Shown: in pieces, positions 33,922-47,022 of the stretch
Numbering within the stretch: position 1 is the first letter of the stretch
Layout: each line of letters begins with the position of its first letter
Assembly (NCBI GenBank): GCA_963921795.1
Contig: OY997655.1
Span: 8,530,322 to 8,594,321, forward strand
Length of the DNA: 64,000 nt
From: Nannobrachium achirus
Lineage: Eukaryota; Chordata; Actinopteri; Myctophiformes; Myctophidae
Reading direction: 5' to 3'
Program-made: the position numbers and the translations under genes
The notes under the pieces: generated by a model
What the model was told of the DNA's origin: nothing
Databases searched by the model: none
Seen by the model: only the letters and a program-made list of their open reading frames with translations

Positions 33922-35429
33922 AGTGTGAAAAACGTATTTTTCCATTTCACTAGGTCTTTAAATGTGTCTAAAATAGAAATAAACTTAAAACTAAAAAAAA
34001 GTTAAAGCCAAGAAGCAATGTTACAACACAGACATAATCTAACAAAAATTATTATTATTATCTTTTTAGTTTAGCTTGTAAATATATATTTCACACAACG
34101 TCATCCAGGGTGTCTTGTACATAAGTTAATATGAATCAGACGAGGTAGGGTAGCCATCAGAAAGTTGCTTTAACATGTCACAATCATAAGTGTAATATCT
34201 GTCTGTGGGATAATGAACTAGGATCTCTCTATCAATCATAGTTTTAGCACCACAGAGCTTGGATCAAGCTGAATTTCCCCTGCTAAATGATTTATCCAGC
34301 GGGCTATTAATTGAAGCAATCAGCTGGATATTCCCTGCCTATAGAGAAATGAATGCATTATCTCCCGTAATTATTTTACAAATTCTAGCCTTTTGAAAAG
34401 AGCCGACAGAGGAGTTGGAGTGTTTCAGAGGTTCCAGCCCTGCGCTTTGTATTTCAATTAACTTAATGCATTTTTGAATATTTCAGTATTTAAAGCTTTA
34501 ACCTGGGACTTGTTCTAATGAATAAAAGGTAATTTTAATCAATATGGTAGAGTGTGTTGATGCAATATAACCAGTGAATCTGCAGTGGGTTGTAGGTATT
34601 ACACGGATGCTTAATACATTAATCAATAAATTGACCCAAAATGTAACAGCGAAGCAATGTAATAGTTTCCGCCAGGGTGAAGGCATGGCCAAGACTATAT
34701 ATTCACCCCTTTATGTCCATCCGTCCGTCCGTGTGTGTCTGTCAGTCCGTCTGGGAACAGATAATCTCCGGCACCGCCCGACATGAAACAGTGCACGTAC
34801 AGGCCAGAGCAGAACCTCTGCCCCCAAATGTTCACCTCAGCCTGTTATAGCGCCACCAGGAGGCCGTTTTTGCAAAAAAAGGATTTCTGTCCACACACCT
34901 GCTACTACTTGGACATTCAACACTTCCGCAAATCAGCTTATCGTGTATGTTGAATAAAATACAATGCTTGCTCATCGTAACCTACTTCCACCAACCTATA
35001 CTGGTGGAGGATCTTTTTCTAGGTGATTTAAAAAAAAGGATTCAGTTGTGTACGGTAATCAAAGCAGTCCATTGGATTATGATAAGTGTTTCCATTGCAA
35101 CATGGCCGTCTCCCAGTAGGAAGTGTTGATCAAATATGAATCAATATTCTGGTACTACATTGTCTATTTCACGCCTCAAATGTTGAGGCGAGATAAAAAT
35201 CTTTTTGGGGGTTCTTGGCTACGAAAAGTGTGATAACTATTAATTTAGAACCGGCCTCAGGTCTTAATGGGTTGATGTCCTTGGAGAGCTTATTGCGCCA
35301 GCTCCATTGAGTCTCCGTGTTACTCTGACATGAACTGTGATGCTCTGAAATTGTCTGGGGAGAAACTAATGCACAGAGAGGAGTGTGTTGTTACCTTTCT
35401 GCCTATAGCTCTGGGTGATGTACCATACC

Positions 35430-35870
35430 GGAGTAAATGTACTCAGCTACTTGAGTACAATTTCTAAATTATTTTAGTTTACTCTGTTACAACTTACAAT
35501 TAAAAGTCCGGTATTCAACATTTACTTGAGTAAAAGTATGTAATTACTAGCGTCAAAATATACCGAAGTACCAAAAGTGAATGTACTCACATTCATCAAT
35601 ATCGTTTCGAAAATAGCAGATCTACAAGCTCTCAACACGTCACATCTGTCTTATAGATCGGGTATTTTCAAATGCCCGATCTAAATATTTAAATATTTAA
35701 TTTAAATCTGCAAAGTATGGCTAGTAAAAAAAGTACAATATTTGCCTTTTGACATGTAGTGTAGTGGAGTAGGCGTACAAGTATCAAAATCTAAAGAAAT
35801 ACTTCAATAAAGTAAAAAAGCTCAGCATTGTACTTAAATATAGTACTTGAGTATATGTACTTAGTTGACA
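35430..35870. repeat. 'ACTTGAGTAAAAGTA' family element with hairpin
   Basis: It opens 'gagtaaatgtactcagctac' and closes 'gtacttgagtatatgtactt'. A diverged copy of the common hairpin is at 35609-35669, so this otherwise unrelated family also carries the cassette. Confidence 0.65.
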
Positions 35871-36128
35871 CCTGTATCTTTCTGGGTTGTGTGTGTTGTC
35901 TGTAGCCTGTGGGCTTATAACAGACACCAGAACAATGAAGTGAACCGTCGGAACACCTTTTACTTTCCTCTGTGCGTGCGTGCGTGCGCGCGTGCGTACG
36001 TGCGTGCTTGCGTGCGTGCGTGCGTGCGTGCGTGCGTTATACCCTCCATGCCTGTAGGCGGTGCGGGGAGCAGAACTGATAGGAAGTGAAGCGTCATTTT
36101 TCTGATTGTTCCGTGTCCTCCTCCGCAG

Positions 36129-36207
36129 CTGTTTCCTGTCACTGCTGCTGGTGGCTGCCGTGGTGTGGAAGATCAAACAGACCTGCTGGGCCTCGCGCAG
36201 ACGAGAA
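36129..36207 (+). CDS. atrnl1: atrnl1 coding exon: second half of the transmembrane helix and juxtamembrane tail
   Basis: The 79-nt exon has acceptor CTCCGCAG and donor GTAAGT (36208). One base completes Ser, then 26 codons: CFLSLLLVAAVVWKIKQTCW and ASRRRE. Joined to the previous exon, the membrane span runs from about DLVQFF to AAVVW, 24-26 residues, with the stop-transfer signal KIKQ...RRR on the cytoplasmic side. WKIKQTCWASRRRE is nearly invariant in attractin-family proteins. In attractin-like 1 this membrane-adjacent tail has been reported to bind the melanocortin-4 receptor tail; that is family knowledge, not seen here. Confidence 0.95.
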
Positions 36208-36516
36208 GTAAGTCCCACACGACCTGTCACACACACACGCACACACACGCACGCACGCACCCACGCACGCACGCACACACACACACACCGGCAGCGCCGC
36301 TGTCGCTGGGGAGGAAAGACCTTGTATGTGTCCCGAAGACCGCCATGTTTTCCTGGGAATGTTAAACCAAAAAGAAAATAAGGCAAGCTGTGTTTTCAAA
36401 TGGATCCCATGTGGTTGTTATTTAGTCACAAGTCCCACAGACACTTTTCTTTCTTTTTAAGATTTATTTTTGTTTTTTTTATGCCTTAATTGATTATGAA
36501 TTGAGGACATAGTAGG

Positions 36517-36925
36517 AAATGGCTGCTCTACAAGCTCACATGACACGTTGTGAGCTCGTAGATCAGCTGTTTTCGCTATGTTTGCACAACACTGTTATGT
36601 GATGAATTAAGGCATTACTACAAATATAAAACATACTAAAAAAAGAACGTATCACAGAAACCACTTATCTCCATCTTCTAACTCTTTTGTAAATTAACAC
36701 CCTAATTGATCATACAGCGTCACACAAAAGCATCTAAAGTAGCTGATCCGCAAGCTCGAAACGTGGCTTGACGCGACACACTTCGAGCTTGTAGATCTGC
36801 TATTTTTGAATTTGAATCCTGACAGGCAACAGTTTTGGACATACAAGGTGTCCACCCGACAGAGACGATATCACTGTTGAAATATTGGAGATACAAGGTT
36901 TTTCGCCTGACGGCAAAACAAAACG
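36517..36925. repeat. Element fragment(s) with two divergent hairpins, 'ATACAAGGTTTCTGCCCGACAG' family
   Basis: Hairpins lie at 36517-36572 (CACATGACACGTTGTG centre) and 36735-36807 (GAAACGTGGCTTG inner arm). They are followed by 'gacatacaaggtgtccacccgacag', the family signature also seen at about 31447, 43030, 58580 and 62555. Borders are not resolved. Confidence 0.6.
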
Positions 36926-37176
36926 CATGGGCTTGACACCAGACACCCGAAACGGGATATGATATTATGAGCGGATACTTTGGGAGGTAGTTACGTTACT
37001 CATCGCTTCGCCTCGGGACGATAAAGCCGGCACCCTCGACACCGGAGACGCACACACGATCTCAACGTAATCAATACAATCTGTTCCCAAAAATCTCCGA
37101 TCGCAAAACGTGATACTTAATGCATGTCCTGCTTGAACGCAACCCTGTTTTACCTTTGACTGTTGCTATATGCTTG

Positions 37177-39522
37177 GAAGGAGTTATGTAGAGAGAGGGT
37201 ATGTCCATATAAGGAGTTATGTAGAGAGAGGATATGTCCATATATGGAGTTATGTAGAGAGAGGATATGTCCATATATGGAGTTATGTAGAGAGAGGATA
37301 TGTCCATATATGGAGTTATGTAGAGAGGATATGTCCATATAAGGATTTATGTAGAGAGGATATGTGCATATAAGGAGTTATATAGAGAGAGGATATGTCC
37401 ATATATGGAGTTATGTGGAGAGAGGATATGTCCATATAAGGAGTTATGTAGAGAGAGGATATGTCCATATAAGGAGTTATGTAGAGAGGATATGTCCATA
37501 TAAGGAGTTATATAGAGAGAGGATATGTCCATATAAGGAGTTATGTAGAGAGGATATGTCCATATAAGGAGTTATGTAGAGAGAGGATATGTCCATATAA
37601 GGAGTTATGTAGAGAGAGGATATGTCCATATAAGGAGTTATGTAGAGAGGATATGTCCATATAAGGAGTTATGTAGAGAGGATATGTCCATATAAGGAGT
37701 TATGTAGAGAGAGGATATGTCCATATAAGGAGTTATGTAGAGAGAGGATATGTCCATATATGGAGTTATGTAGAGAGAGGATATGTCCATATAAGGAGTT
37801 ATGTTGAGAGAGGATATGTCCATATAAGGAGTTATGTAGAGAGGATATGTCCATATAAGGAGTTATATAGAGAGAGGATATGTCCATATAAGGAGTTATG
37901 TTGAGAGAGGATATGTCCATATAAGGAGTTATGTAGAGAGGATATGTCCATATAAGGAATTATGTAGAGAGAGGATATGTCCATATAAGGAGTTATATAG
38001 AGAGAGGATATGTCCATATAAGGAGTTATATAGAGAGAGGATATGTCCATGTAAGGAGTTATATAGAGAGAGGATATGTCCATGTAAGGAGTTATATAGA
38101 GAGAGGATATGTCCATATAAGGAGTTATATAGAGAGAGGATATGTCCATATAAGGAGTTATGTAGAGAGAGGATATGTCCATATAAGGAGTTATGTAGAG
38201 AGAGGATATGTCCATATAAGGAGTTATGTAGAGAGAGGATATGTCCATATAAGGAGTTATATAGAGAGAGGATATGTCCATGTAAGGAGTTATATAGAGA
38301 GAGGATATGTCCATATAAGGATTTATGTTGAGAGAGGATATGTCCATATAAGGAGTTATATAGAGAGAGGATATGTCCATGTAAGGAGTTATGTAGAGAG
38401 AGGATATGTCCATGTAAGGAGTTATGTAGAGAGAGGATATGTCCATATAAGGAGTTATGTAGAGAGAGGATATGTCCATATAAGGAGTTATATAGAGAGA
38501 GGATATGTCCATATAAGGAGTTATGTAGAGAGAGGATATGTCCATATAAGGAGTTATGTAGAGAGAGGATATGTCCATATAAGGAGTTATGTAGAGAGGA
38601 TATGTCCATATAAGGAGTTATGTAGAGAGAGGATATGTCCATATAAGGAGTTATGTAGAGAGGATATGTCCATATAAGGAGTTATGTAGAGAGGATATGT
38701 CCATATAAGGAATTATGTAGAGAGAGGATATGTCCATATAAGGAGTTATATAGAGAGAGGATATGTCCATATAAGGAGTTATATAGAGAGAGGATATGTC
38801 CATGTAAGGAGTTATATAGAGAGAGGATATGTCCATGTAAGGAGTTATATAGAGAGAGGATATGTCCATATAAGGAGTTATATAGAGAGAGGATATGTCC
38901 ATATAAGGAGTTATGTAGAGAGAGGATATGTCCATATAAGGAGTTATGTAGAGAGAGGATATGTCCATATAAGGAGTTATGTAGAGAGAGGATATGTCCA
39001 TATAAGGAGTTATATAGAGAGAGGATATGTCCATGTAAGGAGTTATATAGAGAGAGGATATGTCCATATAAGGATTTATGTTGAGAGAGGATATGTCCAT
39101 ATAAGGAGTTATATAGAGAGAGGATATGTCCATGTAAGGAGTTATGTAGAGAGAGGATATGTCCATGTAAGGAGTTATGTAGAGAGAGGATATGTCCATA
39201 TAAGGAGTTATGTAGAGAGAGGATATGTCCATATAAGGAGTTATATAGAGAGAGGATATGTCCATATAAGGAGTTATGTAGAGAGAGGATATGTCCATAT
39301 AAGGAGTTATGTAGAGAGAGGATATGTCCATATAAGGAGTTATGTAGAGAGGATATGTCCATATAAGGAGTTATGTAGAGAGAGGATATGTCCATATAAG
39401 GAGTTATGTAGAGAGGATATGTCCATATAAGGAGTTATGTAGAGAGGATATGTCCATATAAGGAGTTATGTAGAGAGAGGATATGTCCATATAAGGAGTT
39501 ATGTAGAGAGGATATGTCCATA
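37177..39522. repeat. Satellite of 31/33-bp units carrying CArG boxes, about 72 copies
   Basis: The unit is GGAGTTATGTAGAGAGAGGA + TATGTCCATATAA (33 bp), or 31 bp when one GA is missing. Nearly every unit contains CCATATAAGG or CCATATATGG, perfect CArG (SRF-binding) sequences; about ten units have CCATGTAAGG, which breaks the motif. A 33-bp unit is 11 codons, which explains long minus-strand frames (up to 248 residues, repeating MDISSLYITPY) with no start, splice or codon logic of their own. The array includes a 753-bp higher-order duplication. Confidence 0.97.
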
Positions 39523-40149
39523 TCTGTGACGCACGTCTTGCAAATGGTTGTTGAGGACTTTGATTGTAAGGGTTAGTATTTTGAAGTCTCTTCGAAGTAG
39601 AGTTCTCAACAAGCATGAACATGATTGGGCCGGCCCGAGGCTCGGCCCATACTTTTAGGCCCAAAAACCCAAAAAGGTGTCATTGTTCCATGTCCTCAAA
39701 GTCCCCCATCCCACAAGCTTTGAACTGAGCAGATTGTTCCAGAGATAATGTCCAAAAAATCTTGAAAACGGCAACTTTTGCCGATTTTCGACCGTCAATT
39801 TTCAAATGAGTTTTGACCATTGTCTCCCGGTCTTCTTTTATAACACGGGCAAGGAAGGTCTGACGGCGATAAACTTGATGTCTGAGTAAAGTTCACTCTG
39901 AGCTTTTCACTTTTTCATGAAGCGATGGATTCGGAATCGCCGTTTCAAAGCAGAACAGAAAGAAGGGAAAAAAGAAGGCGAAATTGAAGTAATCTAGTAG
40001 AAATGTTGTGAATAAAACCCCCCCAGAAAGTGAGGATAGAATATGTACAGGTATGTGAAATCATACGAAATGAACGATAGGAAAAAAGATTGGAGGTGCG
40101 GGAGATTGAGGCGAGAGCTTAACGTTTATGCTGATTCAACTTCACTGGC

Positions 40150-40703
40150 TTAACCCATTCAGAACGGCTACACAGTATTCTGTATTATTATTTTATGCTT
40201 TAACTATTGAAAAATAGCAGATCTACAAGCTCACAGCGTGGCACCGAGTGCCGCGCTGCGAGCGTGTAGATCTGCTAGTTTTGAAAAATCGTGAAAATTA
40301 GAATTTTTACCCCATTCTATAAGTGTCTTTTGAATCCTTCTAAGATTTTTTGAAAAACCTATGTTTTCTATGTCAGCAATCTGGCCAGCCATCGTCAAAG
40401 AAAAGGTCCTTTTCACTTAACTGGAGCTCAGTTAGTCTGTTCTTGAGAGACTACTATGTCAGTGGTTCTCAAACCTTTTCATGTGAAGGACCCCCAAAAT
40501 GATATTTATTTGGCCACGGACCCCCATCTCAAAATATCTAGTTCCAGGGACCACCCAGAAGCAAAATTTGAGTTACAAACGTTCGCTTTAAAATGACATA
40601 TATTCATTCATATGCACACATTTTCACGACTTTTTCAAAAATAGCAGATCTACAAGCTCACAGCGCGGCACTCGGTGCCGCGCTGTGAGCTTGTATATCT
40701 GCA
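40150..40703 (+). mobile_element. Two-hairpin TTAA-family element, right end lost
   Basis: It starts TTAACCCATTCAGAACGG. The left hairpin is 40208-40283; the right hairpin, 40637-40703, breaks off inside its outer arm ('tatatctgc' then unrelated 'aagcatcc'), so the truncation point is within the palindrome. Confidence 0.88.
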
Positions 40704-40908
40704 AGCATCCATCTGAACCTGGATGTGGTGGAAAAACATCACTTAGGAAATTTATTTTTTATTTTTAGTATCTGTACTTTACTTGAGTATTTTGTGTTTT
40801 TGGACACTGGCTTTCACACCGCTATATTGACACATCACGAGTCAAACACTGTACTTTTGACTCCACTACATTTGTAGGAAGGGAAAAAGTATGTTTTGAA
40901 ATAACCAC

Positions 40909-41221
40909 TTAAAGGACCAGGTCACCTCTGGGACAACCAGATCTTATTTTATTGTTGTGTGGGACACGATCAACACAATCCTGAATTATTGTTTGTGTTC
41001 AATCTGTGTTTTTAGATATGTTAGTATTTCAGCATGCTACAACTGGTCATATGATGCATTTTGCATCATATGACCAGTTGTAGCATGCTGAAATCGGCTG
41101 AAATACTAAAATATCTAAAAACACAGATTGAGCACAAAAAATAACTCAGGATTGTGTTGATCATGTCCCACACAACAATAAAATAAGATCTGGTTGTCCC
41201 AGAGGTGACCTGGTCCTTTAA
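40909..41221. mobile_element. Near-perfect 313-bp palindrome bounded by TTAA
   Basis: TTAAAGGACCAGGTCACCTC at the left and its complement at the right pair along almost the whole length, meeting at 'tgatgcattttgcatca'. TTAA at 40909-40912 and 41218-41221 makes it a foldback MITE, piggyBac-like by borders only. Confidence 0.92.
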
Positions 41222-42487
41222 CGGAGAACTAATGCTATTTTTGAGCGGTGGTCACACCGTCTCTTATGTGTGACTGTGTCTGTAATGTATGTAACTTTGT
41301 AACTTTGTAGCTTGAACTGCAATACCGCTGGGTGACCACTGACCAGGGGCGCTGTTGAGTCTCTCTCTCACACACACGGGGTATAGCTTAACTGTCCTAC
41401 TGCCAGATGTTATTATTTATTTATTGGGGCTGGTGCCAGCAAAAAGCAGCTTACCTTTGCGATGTTTATCGAAAATTATCTATTGGTTCTTTCTAAACCA
41501 AATCATTTTACAATGGACGCTTAAATGTGTACTTTGGCCAAACTGGCGGCAGAGGGCAGCCTTATGCAAGAATTAATGTGAATTGGGCCGCTCCACTTGC
41601 CATCCATTCAGAGCATAGAAATGCATAATCTATCTCAGGTCCACAGAAAACAGCCAGGAAGTGATTTGGAACTCCATTATTGCTAACGTGCGGTGGATTT
41701 TTGAGAGCAGCGTTACGGGAGATGTTTTTACTGTACACGGTGGCGCGACCCCTCATCAGCTTACAGTCATCAGACAAGGTAACAAAGAACGAGCCGTATT
41801 GGCAACGCGCCGCGTTCAAAATTGGGGCGAACGGGAACGTCCGAAGCAGTAAAAGAATTAACGAAATGAACTCGCATCAACCGCTCACTTCAAACTCGGT
41901 TGGATTTTTATTAATATGTTTTAGATTTCTTGAAAATCTTTGCATTTTTCTGTTTTGAAAATGGCAAAATTCTAACACAGCAATGCATTGATTGTTAAAA
42001 GTGATAAATGAGTAGCCTAATATTTGAGTATCTGTACTTTGACTCAAATAAAAGTACTCCGGCCACCTCTGCTGACCTGCAATCATCTAATAAGAATATG
42101 ATGGCTCCCGCCAACGTGTTTCCCCCTGACACTGATAATCATAAAAAGGCCAGGGTTTTTCTTTTTTCTTAATTGATATGTGAAAATGAAACATGAGTGA
42201 TGGCTGCTGTGTCAGAGTCCCGGCCAGCTGCGACATTATAGTTCAATAAAGATTAATGCCTGCAGATGGGACCCGCCGTATTAAAATTCCGCTCCCTTTT
42301 TTGTTGTGCCCACTCCAGCCTCTCGCTAGCAGCGAGACCATCATCTGTTTAGTCACCGCCGGACCAGATGCCCGGCATGGGAAATAATGATCGTTAATGT
42401 CTGGGCAGAAAACCTCTTATATCCAAATTCAAACTTTTGGTGTTTTTTAATATCGTAAATTATCGCCCCCGCTCCATCGCCCTACAC

Positions 42488-42912
42488 CAGGGGTCTTCAA
42501 CAGGTATAGGGGGGTCCTCATAGTTACTACAGGGGGTCCTCCAAATATTTTTGTGATTGAAAGTTTTTTCTCCTTTCTAATCACTTGTTCCCTAGCATCT
42601 ACTTTAGCCAAAAATAGCAGATCTAAAGCTTGTAGATCGGCTTTTTTAGGCAAAGATGTTTGGTGTAGAGGGGAAAAAGAGCAGACTTAGTACAGAGTGA
42701 AAGGTCAAGTTTATTAAGTATTAACCGTTCAAGTGGTTAAATATCTGAAAACACAAATTTACATGAATCCAAAATATTCATGTCAATTTGTGTTTGTGAT
42801 GATTGTGCTGTCAAACAATGAAACTATATGGAATCTAACAGGTTTTGGGGGTCCCTGCTTCATCTCCCTCTCAACTAAGGGGTCCTTGGCCTGAAAACGT
42901 TGAAGACCCCTG
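42488..42912. mobile_element. hAT-like element, GGGGTCTTCAAC family, inverted, collapsed hairpin
   Basis: CAGGGGTCTTCAACAGG to GTTGAAGACCCCTG, flanked by CCCTACAC (42480-42487) and CCCTAAAC (42913-42920). The hairpin is reduced to 42607-42650. Confidence 0.9.
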
Positions 42913-42930
42913 CCCTAAACACTAAAGCAT

Positions 42931-42997
42931 CAAAAGTAGTAGATCCCCAAGCTCAAAATGTTGCGAGAAGCGTTCTTTGCCAATCTGCTACTTTTGC
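42931..42997. repeat. Divergent common hairpin (AAAGTAGTAGATCC form)
   Basis: 'aaaagtagtagatccccaag' pairs imperfectly with 'ccaatctgctacttttg'. It is 18 bp after the hAT element and followed by the 'gacatacaaggtttcc' signature. A similar AAAGTAGCAGATC form is at 48597-48670. Confidence 0.7.
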
Positions 42998-43277
42998 TAG
43001 TTTTGAATTTGACTCCGACAAGTCACAGTTTCGGACATACAAGGTTTCCCCACCCGACAGAGACTTTATATAACAATGAATAAAAAAAAAATCTTATCTT
43101 TTAATTTAAAGTGATTGAAAAGTTGTTGTGTTTTTGCATTTGAGGGCGGAAATGAAAAGGAATAGCGCTGAAGGCTTGGGTCGTCCATCCTCCTGTGTTG
43201 TTGTTGTTGTTGATGATTGAGACGATTCAGGTTGAGCCATTTGATTGATTGATTGGACATGGGGAGAGACGTCTTCT

Positions 43278-44172
<895 letters not shown>

Positions 44173-44176
44173 GTGT

Positions 44177-44207
<31 letters not shown>

Positions 44208-44739
44208 GCGGTTTTCATAGGGCTTGTGATGTTTTTTTCATCACACGTTTCCATTTTTAATAGTGGTTTATGATTCAAAACATTTCTGCTCATTTCTATT
44301 TTTCTCCTCGTTGCTGCCAGTTTCAGTTGTTTATCCTGTGTGAGTGTCCTGTTTCTATTTTTTCCTCTACGGATTGAAATTGGAATTGGGTAAACCTGAA
44401 CCTGGAAATGTGTTTTCTGTTTGCTAAAAGACCTGGAGGACAGAGACCCTGTTACTGAACAAACACTCCATAGCAACAATATTACTATTGGAATAGAGAA
44501 CTGAGTAATACATGAACACATCTTTTAACACCTCCTTTAAAGCTGCACGGTGTAATTTTTATTTTCTCTTATTCAGTGACAAATACTTGAAAATGTTTCT
44601 CCTGCCAAGGATCCCCAAAATGACTAAGATACATTATATACAGTTTAATTTATATACATTCATTTTCTCCATTAAATGTAATTCAAATATGGAGATGACT
44701 GACATCATAGATGTCTGACATCATAGACCAAATGAGACT

Positions 44740-44880
44740 GACACATTATGTCCATATAAGGGCATTCCAAGATATGGGCTTAATATTGATGACATCAGGG
44801 ATCGCCATACACTGTATGGGCATTAAAGGGACAAGGAATGACACAGAGATCTCCATATATGGCCATTAATTTATTTGTGA
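44740..44880. repeat. Dispersed CArG-bearing repeat, inverted copy
   Basis: 'tatgtccatataagggcatt' and 'gatatgggcttaatattgat' match 55770-55865 inverted. Its ATGTCCATATAAGG is identical to the core of the satellite unit at 37177-39522. Confidence 0.8.
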
Positions 44881-46686
44881 ATTAATTTTCCCCATTGACT
44901 TGAATGGGGAAAATCCAAACTGTAAGACGAAATTAATTTGCAAGTGTTAAGGTGGTTGCACACTGCACTGCGTGTTTTCGTTGCGTTTTGGAAATCCAAA
45001 AGCCGTAGGCCAGGGAGAGAGAGAGGAAAGAGAGAGAGAGCAAGGGACTCAGTGCAACAGCTGCGAAAATCAGAAAAAATCAACCCTGGTCCGAAAATAA
45101 ATACAAAACGGGCGGCAGTGTGCAAACGTGATTGACATAATGTGAGGTTGATTTTTTTAGCTGGTCAGCAGGACCAGCTCTTTAAACAGATGACATTGTC
45201 CTGAGACATTCAGGGGACCTAGGGGACCTATTTGCCGATTGGCTGTCCATGTCACATGGTCACCGAGCTCATGATCCATTGGCCAGGCCCTCCAGACCTG
45301 TACTGCTGTAATGAAATATTTTGTCCAGCAGGGAGCACCATTCCTTCACACTGAGGCGGTGCCTGTGGCCAGCCTGCTTGTGATAAATGAAACAGAAGAA
45401 AAGAGAGGTCTATACTTGAGTAAAAGTACAAAAGTATTGGCATCAAAGTACAAAATGTTTGTATGATTGCTTGTAGATCGGCTATCATTCTTTGATTTTC
45501 ACAAGTCATTGTTGACATCATCATCCATTTAAGCTTTATAATTAGCTTCATACTAACATTAACATTATTTTTCTTCTTTCAATTCTAAACGTAGAGATTA
45601 GGTTATGAAAGGAAGGTGATTAGGTGATGAAAACTAGCAAAACTATAGCAGCCATTCACTTTAATCAACGCGATGCATCCAATGTAATTGTGATGAGGAT
45701 GTCAAACAAACGTTAATCACGTCGTATTTAATTATACTTCATCTGTTACAGATGATTGTCCAAATAAACCGTACGTTATTTAAACTGCGAGCCATTTATA
45801 GACAATATGCAGTGTTGCCCTGGGCATCGTTGTAGGCTGTAGTAGGTGATGTGTCACACCATCTGCATACCATCTGCATTAACATATGAACTGAACGAGT
45901 ATGCAAGTTGTCAATGATTTAACTCTATGACCATGATATGGGCTTTGGTGTGAAGTCATGAAAATATCGTACCCTACACAATTTACAAAAGCAACACAAA
46001 GTACATTCATTGATGAGCTGCTTCTTCCTGTCATCTGATCAGTGTCCACACAGTAGATTAATTCGAGTTGCATTTTAATATCAAATGAAACAGAGCAAAA
46101 ACGATGTGCTGAATGAACCAATGCGAGTCTTTGAGAATTACAGTTAGTATCTTCACAAATAATGAGCACATTTCTAGAGACACGGTAACACATTCATTGT
46201 ACTAAATGACAAGAAAGCATATATTTAGAACGATATGTAGCAGTGAAATACCACAAGATTTTGGAAAATGCCTACAATCAATACACTTATTTGAACACCT
46301 TGGTTACATTAAGTTCTGCATAATGCGTACTTTCTGCTTTTGGTACATTTTAATACAAATACTTTTTATACTTGTACTCAAGTATCCTACATTTTGAATA
46401 CAAGACTTCCACTGACATTGCAGTATTGCATGATACTTAAGTAAAGAATGCGAGTACTTTTCCCACTACTGCCTAATAAGCATGCTAGTTTTAGTAAAAT
46501 CAGACATCACAGATAGATTTATAGAGTAATAGGCTATATGGCAACTGCAAACTTAGCAGGAGTCCTCCAGGCTATGGGGGAAAGTAGCTGTTGGAAAAAG
46601 TACTCAAATGTTTTACACTTGTTTTTTTTAAAGTATCTTAAAAGTATCAATACTGCACTGTAGATACTCAGTTATAAGTAAAAGTC

Positions 46687-46688
<2 letters not shown>

Positions 46689-46766
<78 letters not shown>

Positions 46767-47022
46767 GGGGGGGGGGGAGTGACAAAATTCATAGATCTAG
46801 AACACAGACTTCATAGATATAGAACACAGAATATGTACAGTACAGTACAGTGAGGTACAGTATACAGTACAGTAAAGTACAGTAAGGTAATACGCAGTTA
46901 TTACTGTTGTTTGAGCACGCCCGAGTTTTTTCAAAACTTTTTTTTTCCAAAAAACATTTTTTCCAAAACTTTTTTTTTTTCAAAAAACATTTTTCTTTTT
47001 TTCAAAAAACATTTTTTTTTTC
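46689..47022. repeat. (CA)n, GTACA-rich and T-rich tandem tracts
   Basis: (CA)n at 46689-46763 ends in poly-G. A GTACAGTACAGT-type tract lies at about 46835-46890. Four T-rich units of about 24-30 bp ('ttttttccaaaa...catttt') lie at about 46925-47022. Confidence 0.88.

Noticed and set aside
37177..39522. CRISPR-like regular repeats
   Set aside because: Units are directly contiguous without spacers, the DNA is vertebrate and there are no cas genes.
37071..39664. Long minus-strand open frames (up to 248 residues) repeating MDISSLYITPY
   Set aside because: They come from satellite units of 31/33 bp without stops; two registers are open at once and no splice or start context exists.
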